The notes under the pieces: model-generated
Database searches by the model: none
Told to the model about the DNA's origin: nothing
What the model saw: only the letters and a program-made list of their open reading frames with translations
In this document: piece after piece, positions 9,345 to 19,096 of the stretch
How positions within the stretch are numbered: position 1 is the first letter of the stretch
How the letters are laid out: each line of letters begins with the position of its first letter
Translations under genes and position numbers: made by a program
From: an uncultured Acidobacteriia bacterium
GTDB lineage: Bacteria > Acidobacteriota > Terriglobia > Bryobacterales > Bryobacteraceae
Assembly: GCA_903881085.1 (NCBI GenBank)
Contig: CAIRSA010000005.1
Span: forward strand, 1-64,000
Length of the DNA: 64,000 bases
Reading direction: 5' to 3'

Positions 9345-10052
9345 CAGGTCAGGCCAGCCGAGCCGTATGCCGGTGAAGGCCAGAACTGCGAACAGCGCAA
9401 ACGCGATGCTGCCGGCAGCACGATGGCGCTCTTACGCTGATCGTATTCCCGGATGCAGGCTGATGTGGTACAGGTGACGCCATTGCTGCCGGCGAGCAGC
9501 CCAGCCCCTGCCCGCCAGGCAGTTGAGAAGGAGGGCGACACCGATAAGGCCGGTGAGGCGGCGGATTGTTTTACCGGCCAGCAGATTGTGCTGCAGTGCT
9601 GCCATCCATTCGAGCCAACCTGCTTCCACCACATCCAAGTACGCGCCAGTGCACCCGTCGTAGAGCGAATCGCGCACTACACGACCCTCTTCGAAGCGCT
9701 GGCGCAATACGCGGTCGGCGCAATTGACGAAGACGACCCGCTGAAGTTGTGCCTCTGCGGCAGCAAGTCCCATGGTCGCATCGCAAACGTATCCCGGTGC
9801 CGGACGGGGCTCAGTAATCTGCTGGATTTGTGGACGCAATGCGAGGATCGCTCCGCTTAATCCCATCACGGCGATGGGCAGCCCGGCAATCAATCCGCTC
9901 CAAAGATGTAGCCAGCGGGCAGACTTTAGGAACCTGGTCCTAATTGGGTTGGAGTTGGCCGTAGGCCTGGGGAAAAAACTAGCGGGGTGGTCGAGACCGG
10001 CCCCGCTGTCGAGTTTCTTAAATGGGAGGTTAGCGCTTAGGAGCGATGCCAA
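9345..10052 (-). pseudogene. Broken PepSY-associated membrane protein gene
   Basis: Remains of a PepSY-TM protein, the membrane family often paired with siderophore receptors and thought to reduce ferric siderophores. The N-terminal part is clear: FLKSARWLHLWSGLIAGLPI (first helix, histidine included), then LQHNLLAGKTIRRLTGLIGV, the conserved HNLL(S/A)GK motif. The frame is interrupted by TAA at 9432-9434, directly followed in the same frame by ERHRAAGSIAFALFAVLAF and TGIRLGWPD, the expected third helix. Similarity then ends near 9345, so the C-terminal half is also missing. The ATG at 10052 overlaps the preceding receptor gene by 23 bp, as in an operon. An intact relative is present at 36446-37597. 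Without the downstream part the 206-residue product is unlikely to work. Confidence 0.78.
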
Positions 10053-12483
10053 AGGTCATCGAAACGGCGACGCTGCGCCCGGCCATCAGTGACAGGAAGT
10101 CACCTGGATTTGGCGCGTTGCTATTAGCCGAAGCGGGCGTAACACCAACGATGTTGTGCTTGTCAAACAGATTGTTAATGCCAACGCGGAACTTGGTGCC
10201 GCGCAGGAAGGACGCCTGCTTGATGGTGTAGTTGATGAACAGGTTGGTGATGTTGAACGGGTCGATGGGAACCGCCTGGTTCTTACTGCCGTTGTCGTTG
10301 TACATCTGCCCGATGCGCTTATTGAAGAAGCCGATGTCCCAGTTCTTGTGCAGATAGGTAAGGCCGGCGGTTTGCGTGTCGTGCGGTGAACTGGCTACCC
10401 ACAGCAGTGTATCCGCGTACTTGGCGGAGCCGATGGTGGCGTTGCCGTAAACGAAGAAGCCCTTACCGAGTACGGCGTTGCCTTCGACTTCAAAGCCCTT
10501 GGTGTGTGTATCGGCCGTGGCGTAATAGACCGGCTCACCCGTAGCTGGGTCGGGAGCAGAACTGTAGGCATTCCCGGCACGGATGAAGTATGCGTCAGCA
10601 TCGAGAGTGAAGCGGTTGGTCTTGTAAATGGAGCCGAACTGGAAGGTCTTGGTCTGGGTCGGTTTCGGAATCACTCCGACGGCGCCATTCTTTACGTCAA
10701 ACACGCTGCTCGGGGGGATGATGTTGCCTGTCGTCCACTGGCTGTACAAAGACCAATTGTTCTGCAGGCGGTAGCGGGCGTCGAACGTTGGCTGCCATGC
10801 TCTGTAGTTTGCGGTGTGGGTGACGAAATCGAGTCCACCTTTGCATAATCCCGCAGTGACAACTCCACCGATGCAACCGATTGTCTTGCCGTTATCCGAA
10901 TACTGTAACAGGTGGACGTTGTAGTTGGACATCTTGAAGCCGCCTGTAACAATGAATCGGCGCGTGACCCGGTACTCGTATTGAGCAAACGGCTGGGTGG
11001 ACTGGGTGATGAATTTTTCGTGGAAGTTCGGGGTCAGCAGGTCGATCCAGGTGCGAGGATCGGTCGGTGTCTGGAAGCGATCCGTATTCGCCCGTTCATA
11101 CCACAAGCCGGCGCGGAAGGTGCCGTACTTGGATTCCTGAATGATGTTGAAGCTGTCGCCGTATTTGCGGTAGCTGTTGAGCTTGTCCGTGGCGCTGGTT
11201 GCAGTGATACTGGTGCCGTTGTTGTATTGCTGGTGGTTGTAATAGCGGTTGGAGTAGACTTTCTCTTCGAGTCTCCAGCCGTGGCCGAGATCGGAATGCA
11301 ATCCGACATACTCGAAGTCGGTGGGGATCTGGTAAAAGTTGAACTTGTAATAGAGAGGATCGTTCGGGTTGTTGTTGAGCAGGTAGTTGTCACCGAATTG
11401 GGCAACCATAGCGCGAGTTGGTCCCTTCACGTTGGGCGTGTTAGCCGCGAGGTCGACGACACCCGTATAGGCGGTGAGCACTGTTTTATCGGTGAATCGG
11501 AACTGATACTTGGCCGAGCCTGCCCAGCGGTCCTGGTTGTTGTAAGTCTGATAACCGTCGGAAGAGAGATTGTGAATGTTGAGCCAGATGTTGTTCTTCT
11601 TGTTCAGGCCGCCGAATAGGCCAGAGTTGTAATCGAGACTCAACATACGGGTATTAAACGAGCCATAGGAAATGGTTCCCAGGATACTGGGATCCACCGT
11701 GAGTTCCTTGGAGAGGATATTGATCGATCCTCCGGCGTTTGAAGGGCCAATTGAGGTGGCATCTCCGGGGCTGCGGTCGAATACGGTGCTGCCAATGAAC
11801 GGCTGCGGGAACCAGACCCAGGAGTGGTGAGTGGGGTCATTTGTATCGTTGAACGGGAGGCCGTCAAAGGTCATGTTATAGGTGCCGTCTTTGAACCCGC
11901 GGAAGAAAGTCTTGGTGTCGCCGAGCCCAGGGCCGTTAGGGCTGACGCTAAAAGTACCGGGGGACATCTGGAGCACATCGGAATAGTCGCCAGTCTGTGA
12001 GATGAAATTGCTGATGTACGTTGAGCTGATGACGGACTCAGCACTCTTCGCTTCGAGCGAGGACTGCGAGGGCGCGGCTTCTACAGCCATCGTGACGGCG
12101 GCTTCCACCGTTACCGTCTGATTGAGGTTTGCCACCTGCATTCTTATTGGAATGGTTGTTGCCACACCCGAGGAGATCTTTACACTGTTGCGGACATCTA
12201 CCGAGAATCCGCTCGCGGCGACATCGATGGAGTAAACACCGGCTGGCAGGCCGGTGACAGCGAATTTACCGTCGCTGCCTGAGGTTGCCGTTTTCACCGC
12301 ACCGGATGCCTGGTTCTTTGCAACTACAGTTGCCTGCGGAATCGGGCTCCCGGCGGGATCGAGCACTGTCCCGATAATGGAGGCTGTTCCGCTTGTTTCG
12401 CCTTGAGCGTTTAGCATCGCCTGCGCGAAAACGAGCAGCAAAACTAGGGTGATGGTTTGGAATAGGGTTCTACTGTTGATCAT
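10030..12483 (-). CDS. TonB-dependent siderophore-type receptor
   Basis: At 817 residues this is the shortest receptor here and the closest to classical siderophore receptors. Signal peptide 1-27, carboxypeptidase-regulatory-like domain about 33-115, then a plug with FFRGFKDGTYNMTFDGLPFN and NAGGSINILSKE, and a barrel of about 600 residues. Unlike the others it does not end in Phe or Tyr: the last residues are FGIAPKR. A GAGGTAAG ribosome-binding site precedes the ATG. It overlaps the start of the broken PepSY gene by 23 bp, and receptor plus PepSY protein is a familiar pairing for ferric-siderophore uptake and reduction. Iron uptake is therefore the best guess, now probably without its reductase partner. 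Confidence 0.88.
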   Translation of the reverse strand: MINSRTLFQTITLVLLLVFAQAMLNAQGETSGTASIIGTVLDPAGSPIPQATVVAKNQASGAVKTATSGSDGKFAVTGLPAGVYSIDVAASGFSVDVRNSVKISSGVATTIPIRMQVANLNQTVTVEAAVTMAVEAAPSQSSLEAKSAESVISSTYISNFISQTGDYSDVLQMSPGTFSVSPNGPGLGDTKTFFRGFKDGTYNMTFDGLPFNDTNDPTHHSWVWFPQPFIGSTVFDRSPGDATSIGPSNAGGSINILSKELTVDPSILGTISYGSFNTRMLSLDYNSGLFGGLNKKNNIWLNIHNLSSDGYQTYNNQDRWAGSAKYQFRFTDKTVLTAYTGVVDLAANTPNVKGPTRAMVAQFGDNYLLNNNPNDPLYYKFNFYQIPTDFEYVGLHSDLGHGWRLEEKVYSNRYYNHQQYNNGTSITATSATDKLNSYRKYGDSFNIIQESKYGTFRAGLWYERANTDRFQTPTDPRTWIDLLTPNFHEKFITQSTQPFAQYEYRVTRRFIVTGGFKMSNYNVHLLQYSDNGKTIGCIGGVVTAGLCKGGLDFVTHTANYRAWQPTFDARYRLQNNWSLYSQWTTGNIIPPSSVFDVKNGAVGVIPKPTQTKTFQFGSIYKTNRFTLDADAYFIRAGNAYSSAPDPATGEPVYYATADTHTKGFEVEGNAVLGKGFFVYGNATIGSAKYADTLLWVASSPHDTQTAGLTYLHKNWDIGFFNKRIGQMYNDNGSKNQAVPIDPFNITNLFINYTIKQASFLRGTKFRVGINNLFDKHNIVGVTPASANSNAPNPGDFLSLMAGRSVAVSMTFGIAPKR

Positions 12484-12592
12484 GACTTACCTCGACTGAC
12501 CTGAATGAAAGGGTATTCGAGGATTGTAGCGGTCGAAGGTTACAGGCAGATGACGAAAACGTTACGCGGGTGAAACAATCTATGTGCGCTGC

Positions 12593-12624
12593 CAGGTGCC
12601 GGACCCTTTAGAGTCCGGCACCTG
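12593..12624. terminator. Perfect 12-bp inverted repeat, probable terminator
   Basis: CAGGTGCCGGAC, an 8-base loop, then GTCCGGCACCTG: a perfect 12-bp stem, 11 bp beyond the stop codon of the minus-strand receptor gene ending at 12636. It lacks a clear T-tract, so it could be a hairpin that protects the mRNA 3' end or a dispersed repeat rather than a classical intrinsic terminator. Confidence 0.55.
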
Positions 12625-12635
12625 AGCGGGTAACC

Positions 12636-15600
12636 CTAGTAATACAACTTCAAAGCAAATTGGACCTGCCGCGCGGGGAAGGTCGAAGTAATGGTACCGA
12701 AACTACCATTGCTTCGGCCGCCGTCAGGCGCGGTGAAGTTCGTGCGGTTGACGAAATTGAACGCTTCGGCGCGGAATTCCAGCCGCGAAGATTCACTCCA
12801 CAAGCGAAAGTTTTTGTGCAGCGCCAGGTCCGGTTGCAACAGACCCGGGGCGCGGGCGATGTTGCGTCCAGCGTTGCCGAACGGGTGGCTAGGATCGGTC
12901 GGAATAAGCACCGTTGCAGGATTCAAGTAGTTGGTCGGCCCGCCGTTCGGTGTGCGCGGGTCGCCGATGAGATTCGGCCGGTACGTCGGATAGGCGCTGA
13001 CCTGGAACTGTGACGAAGGACTAAACGACAGGTTGACGGTCAAGCCGCTGGTCGCCGTGTTGATAGCGCTGAGTTGCCATCCGCCAAGAATTCCATTGGC
13101 GAGTTCATTGGCATTGGTGAGGAACTTCCGCCCCTTGCCGAACGGGAGATCGTATACCAGCGCCGTGGTGTTGTTGAAGGGCTGATCGTAACCGGAGAGC
13201 CCCTTCTCATTGCGAAGATCGCGAATGTTGGCGCGCGAATTGTCGCCGCTGTTCGCTTCGAGGTGGCCGGATGCGTTATCGATCCCCTTTGACCAGGTGA
13301 ATGAATTCAGAAAGTAAAGGCCCTTGGAGTGGCGCTTTTCCAGTTTCAGTTGCAGCGCGTTGTAGGATGAGAAGCCAGCGCCCATCGCGACCTCGATCGC
13401 CGAGAAGTTCTGGATCGGGCGGCGTGCCTGCAGGGAGAGATTCTGTCCCGGCTGATTGACCACAGCCTGATTCCAATCTCCGAGGATCATCAGGTGCACG
13501 CCACGATTGCCGACATAGGCGGCGTCGAAAACCAGGTCGGTGGCAAGTTCGCGCTGAATGTTGAAGTGCCAGCTCTGCACGTAGCCATCGGGGTTATCGC
13601 GCGGGATGTAGCGGGCCTGGGCGGTTAGCGGATTGAAGTTCGCAGGAACCGCGAAGTTGTCAGGATATCCCATTTGCATCGGGCGGAAGCACGCCCCCGC
13701 CGCGCTTGCGGCGCTAGTGCATAGCGGTTGGTTTGCTGGGCTCTGGTTAACGGTGGCGCTAACGATATTCGGGCCGTTATACGCAAGCAGATTTTCGCCG
13801 CCCATACGGTTGAAGTGGACCCACGAGATCCCGTAGCCGCCGCGGACAACGGTCTTGTCCATGGCTCGGTATGCGAAGCCGAGCCGGGGAGCCCAGTCGT
13901 TCTTGCGCGGATCGACCAAGGCGCGATCATAAAGGCTGCCGCTCTTGGCCATGATCAGCTTGTTGACCGAGGGATCGAAATTGGCGAGCCGGTAGTCGGC
14001 CACCCATTGCGGCGTTGCAAACTCGTAACGCATACCCAGGTTCAGCGTGAGGCGCTGATTGAATTTGAAATCGTCCTGAAGATACATGAAGTGCATCTTC
14101 TGTTTGTAGTCGACGATGACAAAGTTATTCAGGTTGTAGGAATCGCGCGCGCCGTACATGAAATCGGTAGTGCTGTAGGCCAGGCGCTGTGCCGTCGAAG
14201 GGCTTGCCACGCCGGGGTTGCTGAACAAGCCGTTGTAGGAATCGCTGCCATAGACGGGATTGAAGTCGTCGATGGTAGTGGTGATGTCCTGGTATTCATA
14301 GCCCGCTTTGAGCGTGTGGCGGCCGAGAAACTTCGAGTAGTTGACTTTCGGGTTGACCACGAACGGATTCTGGAATTGCGGATTCGAACCCTGGCGGCCG
14401 AACTGCGAAAACCCGCTCACGCTCTGGCTGTTGAGCCCGCCGGCAATTAGCGGATCGGTTGGCAGTCCGCCGATTCCGTTTTCGGTCAACAGATTTCGCT
14501 CACCGACGCCGAGCGGCGTTTTGCCGCCATCGAACCAGGTGAAGCCGAGGCGAACTTCCACGACCGATGTCGAGTTAAACGTATAGGTGGCGGCTGCCGC
14601 AATCTGTTGGTTGAACATGTGTACGTAACCATTGTTGTTGCCGCCCGCGATGCCCGGGATATTTCCCGGAACAAAGGGATTCGATTCGCGGTGGCTGTAG
14701 CGGACAAAGGTGTTGAGCTTCTGGTTGGGAATATAATCGATCTTCCAATCGCCTTTGTTGTCCTCGATGGAAGAGCGCGGTAGCGACTCGTAGTTGTTGC
14801 TCAGGCCCGGCAGGTTTGGATCGGGCAGCGCGCCAAGAACGGCCTTGGCGAACGGAGTGATCTGCGACGCGGGCACTACGCCATTATCATAAACCTGGCC
14901 GGTGTAGGGGTTCTTTACCGCGGTGCCGAAATTACCGCTCTTGTAAACAGCGGTCGGAATGGAGGCGAACGTCAGCGTGCGCTGCACACGGCGCAAGCCT
15001 TCATAGTCCACGAAGAAAAACAGCTTGTCCCTGATGATGCGCCCGCCAAGCGTTGCGCCGAACTGGTTTTGCTGGAAGACGGGTTTGACGCCGCCGGTTG
15101 GCTGGAAGAATCCGACGGCATTCAATTGCGTGTTGCGAAGGAATTCCCAAGCCGCGCCGTGGAAGCTGTTGGAGCCGCTGCGGACGCTGGCGTTGATGAC
15201 GGCTCCCGAGGCGCGCCCGTATTCAGCGCTGTAGTTGTCGGTTGCGACGCGGTATTCTGCGACAGCGTCGGGCGAAAGCTGGACTGTTTGGTTAGAGAAG
15301 CCCTGGTTGGAAGTGCCATAGGCGTTGTTGTCCACGCCATCGAGGACGAAGTTGTTGAACGCACTGCGCTGTCCGTTGACGTTATAGGAGGCGTCACGAC
15401 TAGTGATCGAACCATCCTGCAATACCGACTTGCGCACACCTGGCGCAAGCAGGGCGAGATCGGCGTAGGAACGGCCGTTCAACGGCAGGTCCACAATCTG
15501 GCGCGTTGCCATCACTTGGCCGCGGTCGCTGGAATCTGTTTCGAGCGTGGCGGCTGCGCCGGAAACGGTCACGGTTTCTGAAACCTGTCCGACGCTCAAA

Positions 15601-15908
15601 GTCAGGTCCACGCGCTGACGTGCATTCACCGTCACGACGAACCGCTCCGCAGTCGCTGACTTGAAGCCGATTGATTCTGCGCGGACGCTGTATTCGCCGA
15701 TGCGGACGTTGAGAAACTGATAGTTGCCGTTGGTATCCGTTGCGGCCGACTGTTGCGTGCCGTTGGAAAGGTTGAGAAGTGCTACCTTGCTCGAAGCAAT
15801 CACTTTTCCCGAAGGATCCTTGATCGTTCCGAGTACAGTAGCGGAATCAAATTGCGCCAGAAGTGGCGTTAGAGACACTAATAGCAAGCTTAGCGAGAAT
15901 CGATGCAT
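12636..15908 (-). CDS. Oar-like TonB-dependent receptor, group with 47616
   Basis: Receptor of 1090 residues: signal peptide 1-18 (SLSLLLVSLTPLLAQ), carboxypeptidase-regulatory-like domain with VLGTIKDPSGKVIASSKVAL, plug with DLPLNGRSYADLALLAPGVR and VLDGVDNNAYGTSNQGFSNQ, beta-barrel ending KLYY. It is a close paralogue of the receptor at 47616-50870, sharing most plug and barrel motifs (AEYGRASGAVINASVRSG, RYEFATPQW, GYGISWVHFNRMG). The frame is open to 16241, but the ATG at 15908 was chosen because it begins the signal peptide. No ribosome-binding site precedes it; instead TGATATAAC ends 7 bp before the ATG, so the message may be leaderless. Confidence 0.91.
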   Translation of the reverse strand: MHRFSLSLLLVSLTPLLAQFDSATVLGTIKDPSGKVIASSKVALLNLSNGTQQSAATDTNGNYQFLNVRIGEYSVRAESIGFKSATAERFVVTVNARQRVDLTLSVGQVSETVTVSGAAATLETDSSDRGQVMATRQIVDLPLNGRSYADLALLAPGVRKSVLQDGSITSRDASYNVNGQRSAFNNFVLDGVDNNAYGTSNQGFSNQTVQLSPDAVAEYRVATDNYSAEYGRASGAVINASVRSGSNSFHGAAWEFLRNTQLNAVGFFQPTGGVKPVFQQNQFGATLGGRIIRDKLFFFVDYEGLRRVQRTLTFASIPTAVYKSGNFGTAVKNPYTGQVYDNGVVPASQITPFAKAVLGALPDPNLPGLSNNYESLPRSSIEDNKGDWKIDYIPNQKLNTFVRYSHRESNPFVPGNIPGIAGGNNNGYVHMFNQQIAAAATYTFNSTSVVEVRLGFTWFDGGKTPLGVGERNLLTENGIGGLPTDPLIAGGLNSQSVSGFSQFGRQGSNPQFQNPFVVNPKVNYSKFLGRHTLKAGYEYQDITTTIDDFNPVYGSDSYNGLFSNPGVASPSTAQRLAYSTTDFMYGARDSYNLNNFVIVDYKQKMHFMYLQDDFKFNQRLTLNLGMRYEFATPQWVADYRLANFDPSVNKLIMAKSGSLYDRALVDPRKNDWAPRLGFAYRAMDKTVVRGGYGISWVHFNRMGGENLLAYNGPNIVSATVNQSPANQPLCTSAASAAGACFRPMQMGYPDNFAVPANFNPLTAQARYIPRDNPDGYVQSWHFNIQRELATDLVFDAAYVGNRGVHLMILGDWNQAVVNQPGQNLSLQARRPIQNFSAIEVAMGAGFSSYNALQLKLEKRHSKGLYFLNSFTWSKGIDNASGHLEANSGDNSRANIRDLRNEKGLSGYDQPFNNTTALVYDLPFGKGRKFLTNANELANGILGGWQLSAINTATSGLTVNLSFSPSSQFQVSAYPTYRPNLIGDPRTPNGGPTNYLNPATVLIPTDPSHPFGNAGRNIARAPGLLQPDLALHKNFRLWSESSRLEFRAEAFNFVNRTNFTAPDGGRSNGSFGTITSTFPARQVQFALKLYY

Positions 15909-15915
15909 AGGGGAA

Positions 15916-15928
15916 GTTATATCATCCG
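15916..15928 (-). promoter_or_regulatory. Extended -10 promoter for the receptor gene at 15908
   Basis: Reading the minus strand, CGGATGATATAAC carries a TGn extended -10 element (TGA-TATAAC). Only 7 bases separate it from the ATG at 15908, which predicts transcription starting at or next to the start codon. The CGGATG part matches the 7-bp spacer of the promoters at 43292 and 47552, but the upstream direct repeats are absent. Confidence 0.45.
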
Positions 15929-16104
15929 ATCGCTTCAACCGGGTTACAGATGAGTGCACGTTTAATGACCCTGCCGCATTTTCGCAGTGCCGGATTGAGC
16001 GCTTCGATCTGTAAACATCCTGTTGGCGTTTATTCATGTCGCTGAAATACGCCGTTGCTATTCTGAAAAACATTTTGCAAATCCAATCACCAACTAGGGG
16101 CTTC

Positions 16105-19032
16105 ATGTCTTCCAACAGATTTCTTGCATTGTTCGTTCTTTCAGCGGCCATTGCGCTCGCGCAAGTGGACCGGGCAACCGTTACGGGCACATTGCGTGAC
16201 CCATCGGGCGCGGCCGTAGCCGATGCCGCGGTGAATATCACCTATCGGGCAACAGGCCTGCATCGGACGGCCAAATCCAATGGCACGGGTAATTTCCTGG
16301 TTGTCGGGCTGCCGGTCGGCAACGTGGTCATTCAGGCAGAAAGAGCGGGATTCCGCGGTGTGCGGGTAGAGACCGATCTCAACGTCGGCGAGACGAAGAC
16401 GCTCGATTTCAAGCTGGAACTGGCATCGGTCGAGACGTCGGTTCAAGTGGTAGATCAGGCAGACCTGGTTAAGGATTCGGCGGCGATCGGCGCTACATTC
16501 GAGAACAGTCAGATCCGGCAGTTGCCGATCAACGGGCGTAACTGGGGCAACCTGATGAGCCTGGTCCCTGGCGCGGTCGACACCGGCGCCGGCAATGGCA
16601 GCAGCGTGAGGTTCCTCGGTCACGGCGGCGATGACAGCAATTATCGCATCGATGGAATGGACGCGACTTCCATCCGGAATCAGACGCAGAAGAGCCGCCT
16701 GGTGATCTCTACAGACGCCATTGCCGAGTTCCGCGTCAACACGGCGATGTATACGGCTGAGTCCGGCGGCGCGCCGGCGGGTCAGGTTGAGATCGCGTCG
16801 AAATCCGGATCGAATGCGCTCCACGGCAGCCTTTTCGAATACCTGCGCAACAGCGCGCTCGATGCGCGCAGCCCGTTCGATGGCGCGACGTTGCCTCCGT
16901 TCCGGCTGAATCAGTTCGGCGGAACCGTGGGCGGGGCGATTATCCGCGACCGCACGTTCTACTTCGCTTCGTATGAGGGGTTGTTGCAGCGGCAAGGCAA
17001 GACGCAGATCGGTTTTGTTCCAACCGATTCCTTCCGGGCGAAAACGTCGCCACTGCTTAAATCGATTGTAGACATATATCCGCACGGTCAAACCTCGGTG
17101 AACGCGAACGTAGATCAATGGAATGGCGTGGGCAGTTCCACGCAGGATGAACACGTGGGCCTGATCCGCGTGGATCACCGCTTTAACGACAAACTGAGCG
17201 TCTACTTCCGCTTCAGCAAAAACTCCACTGAGAGCTTTGCGCCGAGCTCGGCTCTTCCAGTGGGAACGAAGAACCTGGACGCGCCCACCAGTGGAACATT
17301 CGACTTCATGTACCTGATCAATCCGCGCACCACTAATGAATTGCGGTTGGGCGCCAACTACTCCGAGCCGCTGAATTCGTACTCGCAGTCGGCGATCGAT
17401 ATCGCGGTGTCCATCCCATCGTTCTCCGCCCTTCCAGCCGACACGCGGCGCATCGCCTTCGGTATCTCGCAATCGTTGATCGATCAATGGTCCACCCTGC
17501 GTGGCGCCCACACGCTGAAGGCCGGCGTGGAGATTCGCCGCCTGCAACTGATCATCCACGATGGGGCCAATGCGCAGGCCGGCACGCTCACATTCGCCAG
17601 CCTGGCTGATTTTCAGGCAGACAAACTTACGACCGTGGAATACTCCGGCGAACTGCCCACCAAGCAGATGCGCAAGATCGGCTACTTCGGCTACGTGCAG
17701 GATGAGTGGAAGATCAAGTCGAACTTCACGGCGAATCTCGGTCTGCGCTACGAGTATTATGGCGTGTTCAACGAAATCCACAACCGCGCGATTCCATTCG
17801 ACATTCAAACCTGTGGCGGCTACTGCCCGGCTGGAAGCGACTTCGCATTTCCGGACGTGAACAACTTCGCCCCGCGCGTGAGTTTCGCGTGGTCTCCCAC
17901 GAGGCTTCATGACCGCACGGTAGTGCGATTCGGTGGCGGCATTTTCTACGGCGATGCACAGTTGGGCGACGCTTATAGCCCGGCCAATAATGACAGCCAG
18001 AGATTCACGCTGTCCTCGGCCACCACGCCCGGCCTCTCCTATCCGATCGATCGTTATCTCAATCCGAATGCGGCTGCCGCAACTGCTCCGCGTTCCATGC
18101 CGCGCAATAAGCGTAATCAGGTTTCGCAGCAATGGGGCTTGACGGTGCAGCAGGCCATCACCAACGGGATCAACTTCCAAGTGGGCTACAACGGGCAGCA
18201 GAACTATCACGTATTCAACCGGAACTACGTGAACGTGATCAATCCGGCTACGGGCTTGCGTCCGCTTCCTGCGCTCGACCAAGTGGATGTCCGCGGCGAA
18301 GACGGCGTGGCGAGCTTTCATGGCTTGGTAAGCACACTGCAGGTGAACAGCGTGAAGGGCCTGCTGCTGCGGACGAACTACATGTGGTCGCATGCGCTCA
18401 ACGATGGCTCGGCGGGCGGTGGCGGATCAGATGGAGCACCGCAGAATGTTGCGTGCCGCTCGTGCGACAAAGGCAACAGCTCAATCGACGCAAGGCATGT
18501 GTTTACGACGAATGCCGCTTATCAGCTCCCCTTTGCTCGCAAGCATTGGTACGGAGGCTGGGACTGGAGCGGCATCGCAACCGCCCGTACCGGACTGCCA
18601 TTGAACGTGACGATTTCGCGCAAGGCGACGGATGTTGTGGACGGAAACACACTATCGGCGGAGCGGCCGAATCTGGTGCCGGGCGTGCCACTTTATTTGG
18701 ACTATGGAACCACTGGCCGATGGATCAATGCTGCTGCCTTCTCGACACCTGCGGTGGGCACATGGGGCAACTTCGGGCGCAATGTTCTGCGCGCCCCAGG
18801 CCTTTTCCAGATCGATACGGCAGTCTCTAAGAAGTTCCGTATCGGCGAAAAGACAAGTGCCGATTTCGGAGTGCAGGCGTTTAATATTGTGAATCATCCT
18901 CAACTCGGTGCACCTGCCGTGAACTTCAGTTCCACATCAAACTTCGGCCGCATCACGGCGCCTATCAATACAGCACCGGTCGGAGCGGGCACCCCTCGCC
19001 AGGTGCAACTCTTCTTACGCCTGGCATTCTAG
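16105..19032 (+). CDS. Oar-like TonB-dependent receptor, NGRNW group
   Basis: Receptor of 975 residues. The ATG at 16105, behind an AGGGG ribosome-binding site, starts a clean signal peptide (RFLALFVLSAAIALAQ); the frame is open to 16036, giving 23 extra residues that would spoil it. Carboxypeptidase-regulatory-like domain about 22-105, plug with LPINGRNWGNLMSLVPGAVD, NYRIDGMDATSIRNQ and SGSNALHGSLFEYLRN, barrel ending FLRLAF. It shares with 24525 and 40199 a cysteine pair CGGYCPAGS in a barrel loop and a second CRSCDKG motif late in the barrel, so the three form one group. The next gene downstream, 64 bp on, is a PAP2 phosphatase, suggesting uptake of something released from or carrying phosphate. 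Confidence 0.91.
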   Translation: MSSNRFLALFVLSAAIALAQVDRATVTGTLRDPSGAAVADAAVNITYRATGLHRTAKSNGTGNFLVVGLPVGNVVIQAERAGFRGVRVETDLNVGETKTLDFKLELASVETSVQVVDQADLVKDSAAIGATFENSQIRQLPINGRNWGNLMSLVPGAVDTGAGNGSSVRFLGHGGDDSNYRIDGMDATSIRNQTQKSRLVISTDAIAEFRVNTAMYTAESGGAPAGQVEIASKSGSNALHGSLFEYLRNSALDARSPFDGATLPPFRLNQFGGTVGGAIIRDRTFYFASYEGLLQRQGKTQIGFVPTDSFRAKTSPLLKSIVDIYPHGQTSVNANVDQWNGVGSSTQDEHVGLIRVDHRFNDKLSVYFRFSKNSTESFAPSSALPVGTKNLDAPTSGTFDFMYLINPRTTNELRLGANYSEPLNSYSQSAIDIAVSIPSFSALPADTRRIAFGISQSLIDQWSTLRGAHTLKAGVEIRRLQLIIHDGANAQAGTLTFASLADFQADKLTTVEYSGELPTKQMRKIGYFGYVQDEWKIKSNFTANLGLRYEYYGVFNEIHNRAIPFDIQTCGGYCPAGSDFAFPDVNNFAPRVSFAWSPTRLHDRTVVRFGGGIFYGDAQLGDAYSPANNDSQRFTLSSATTPGLSYPIDRYLNPNAAAATAPRSMPRNKRNQVSQQWGLTVQQAITNGINFQVGYNGQQNYHVFNRNYVNVINPATGLRPLPALDQVDVRGEDGVASFHGLVSTLQVNSVKGLLLRTNYMWSHALNDGSAGGGGSDGAPQNVACRSCDKGNSSIDARHVFTTNAAYQLPFARKHWYGGWDWSGIATARTGLPLNVTISRKATDVVDGNTLSAERPNLVPGVPLYLDYGTTGRWINAAAFSTPAVGTWGNFGRNVLRAPGLFQIDTAVSKKFRIGEKTSADFGVQAFNIVNHPQLGAPAVNFSSTSNFGRITAPINTAPVGAGTPRQVQLFLRLAF

Positions 19033-19096
19033 TGCACGAAAGAGAACCTAACCATGAACTCCCAATCGAATCATTACCAGCCTTACCTTCTTCGTT

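Noticed and set aside
15909-16241. 111-residue N-terminal extension of the receptor starting at 15908
   Set aside because: It would bury the signal peptide and runs across the divergent upstream region of the next receptor gene.
16141-18393. 750-codon open frame antisense to the receptor gene at 16105
   Set aside because: It is a shadow of the high-GC receptor gene on the other strand, with no ribosome-binding site or recognisable domain.
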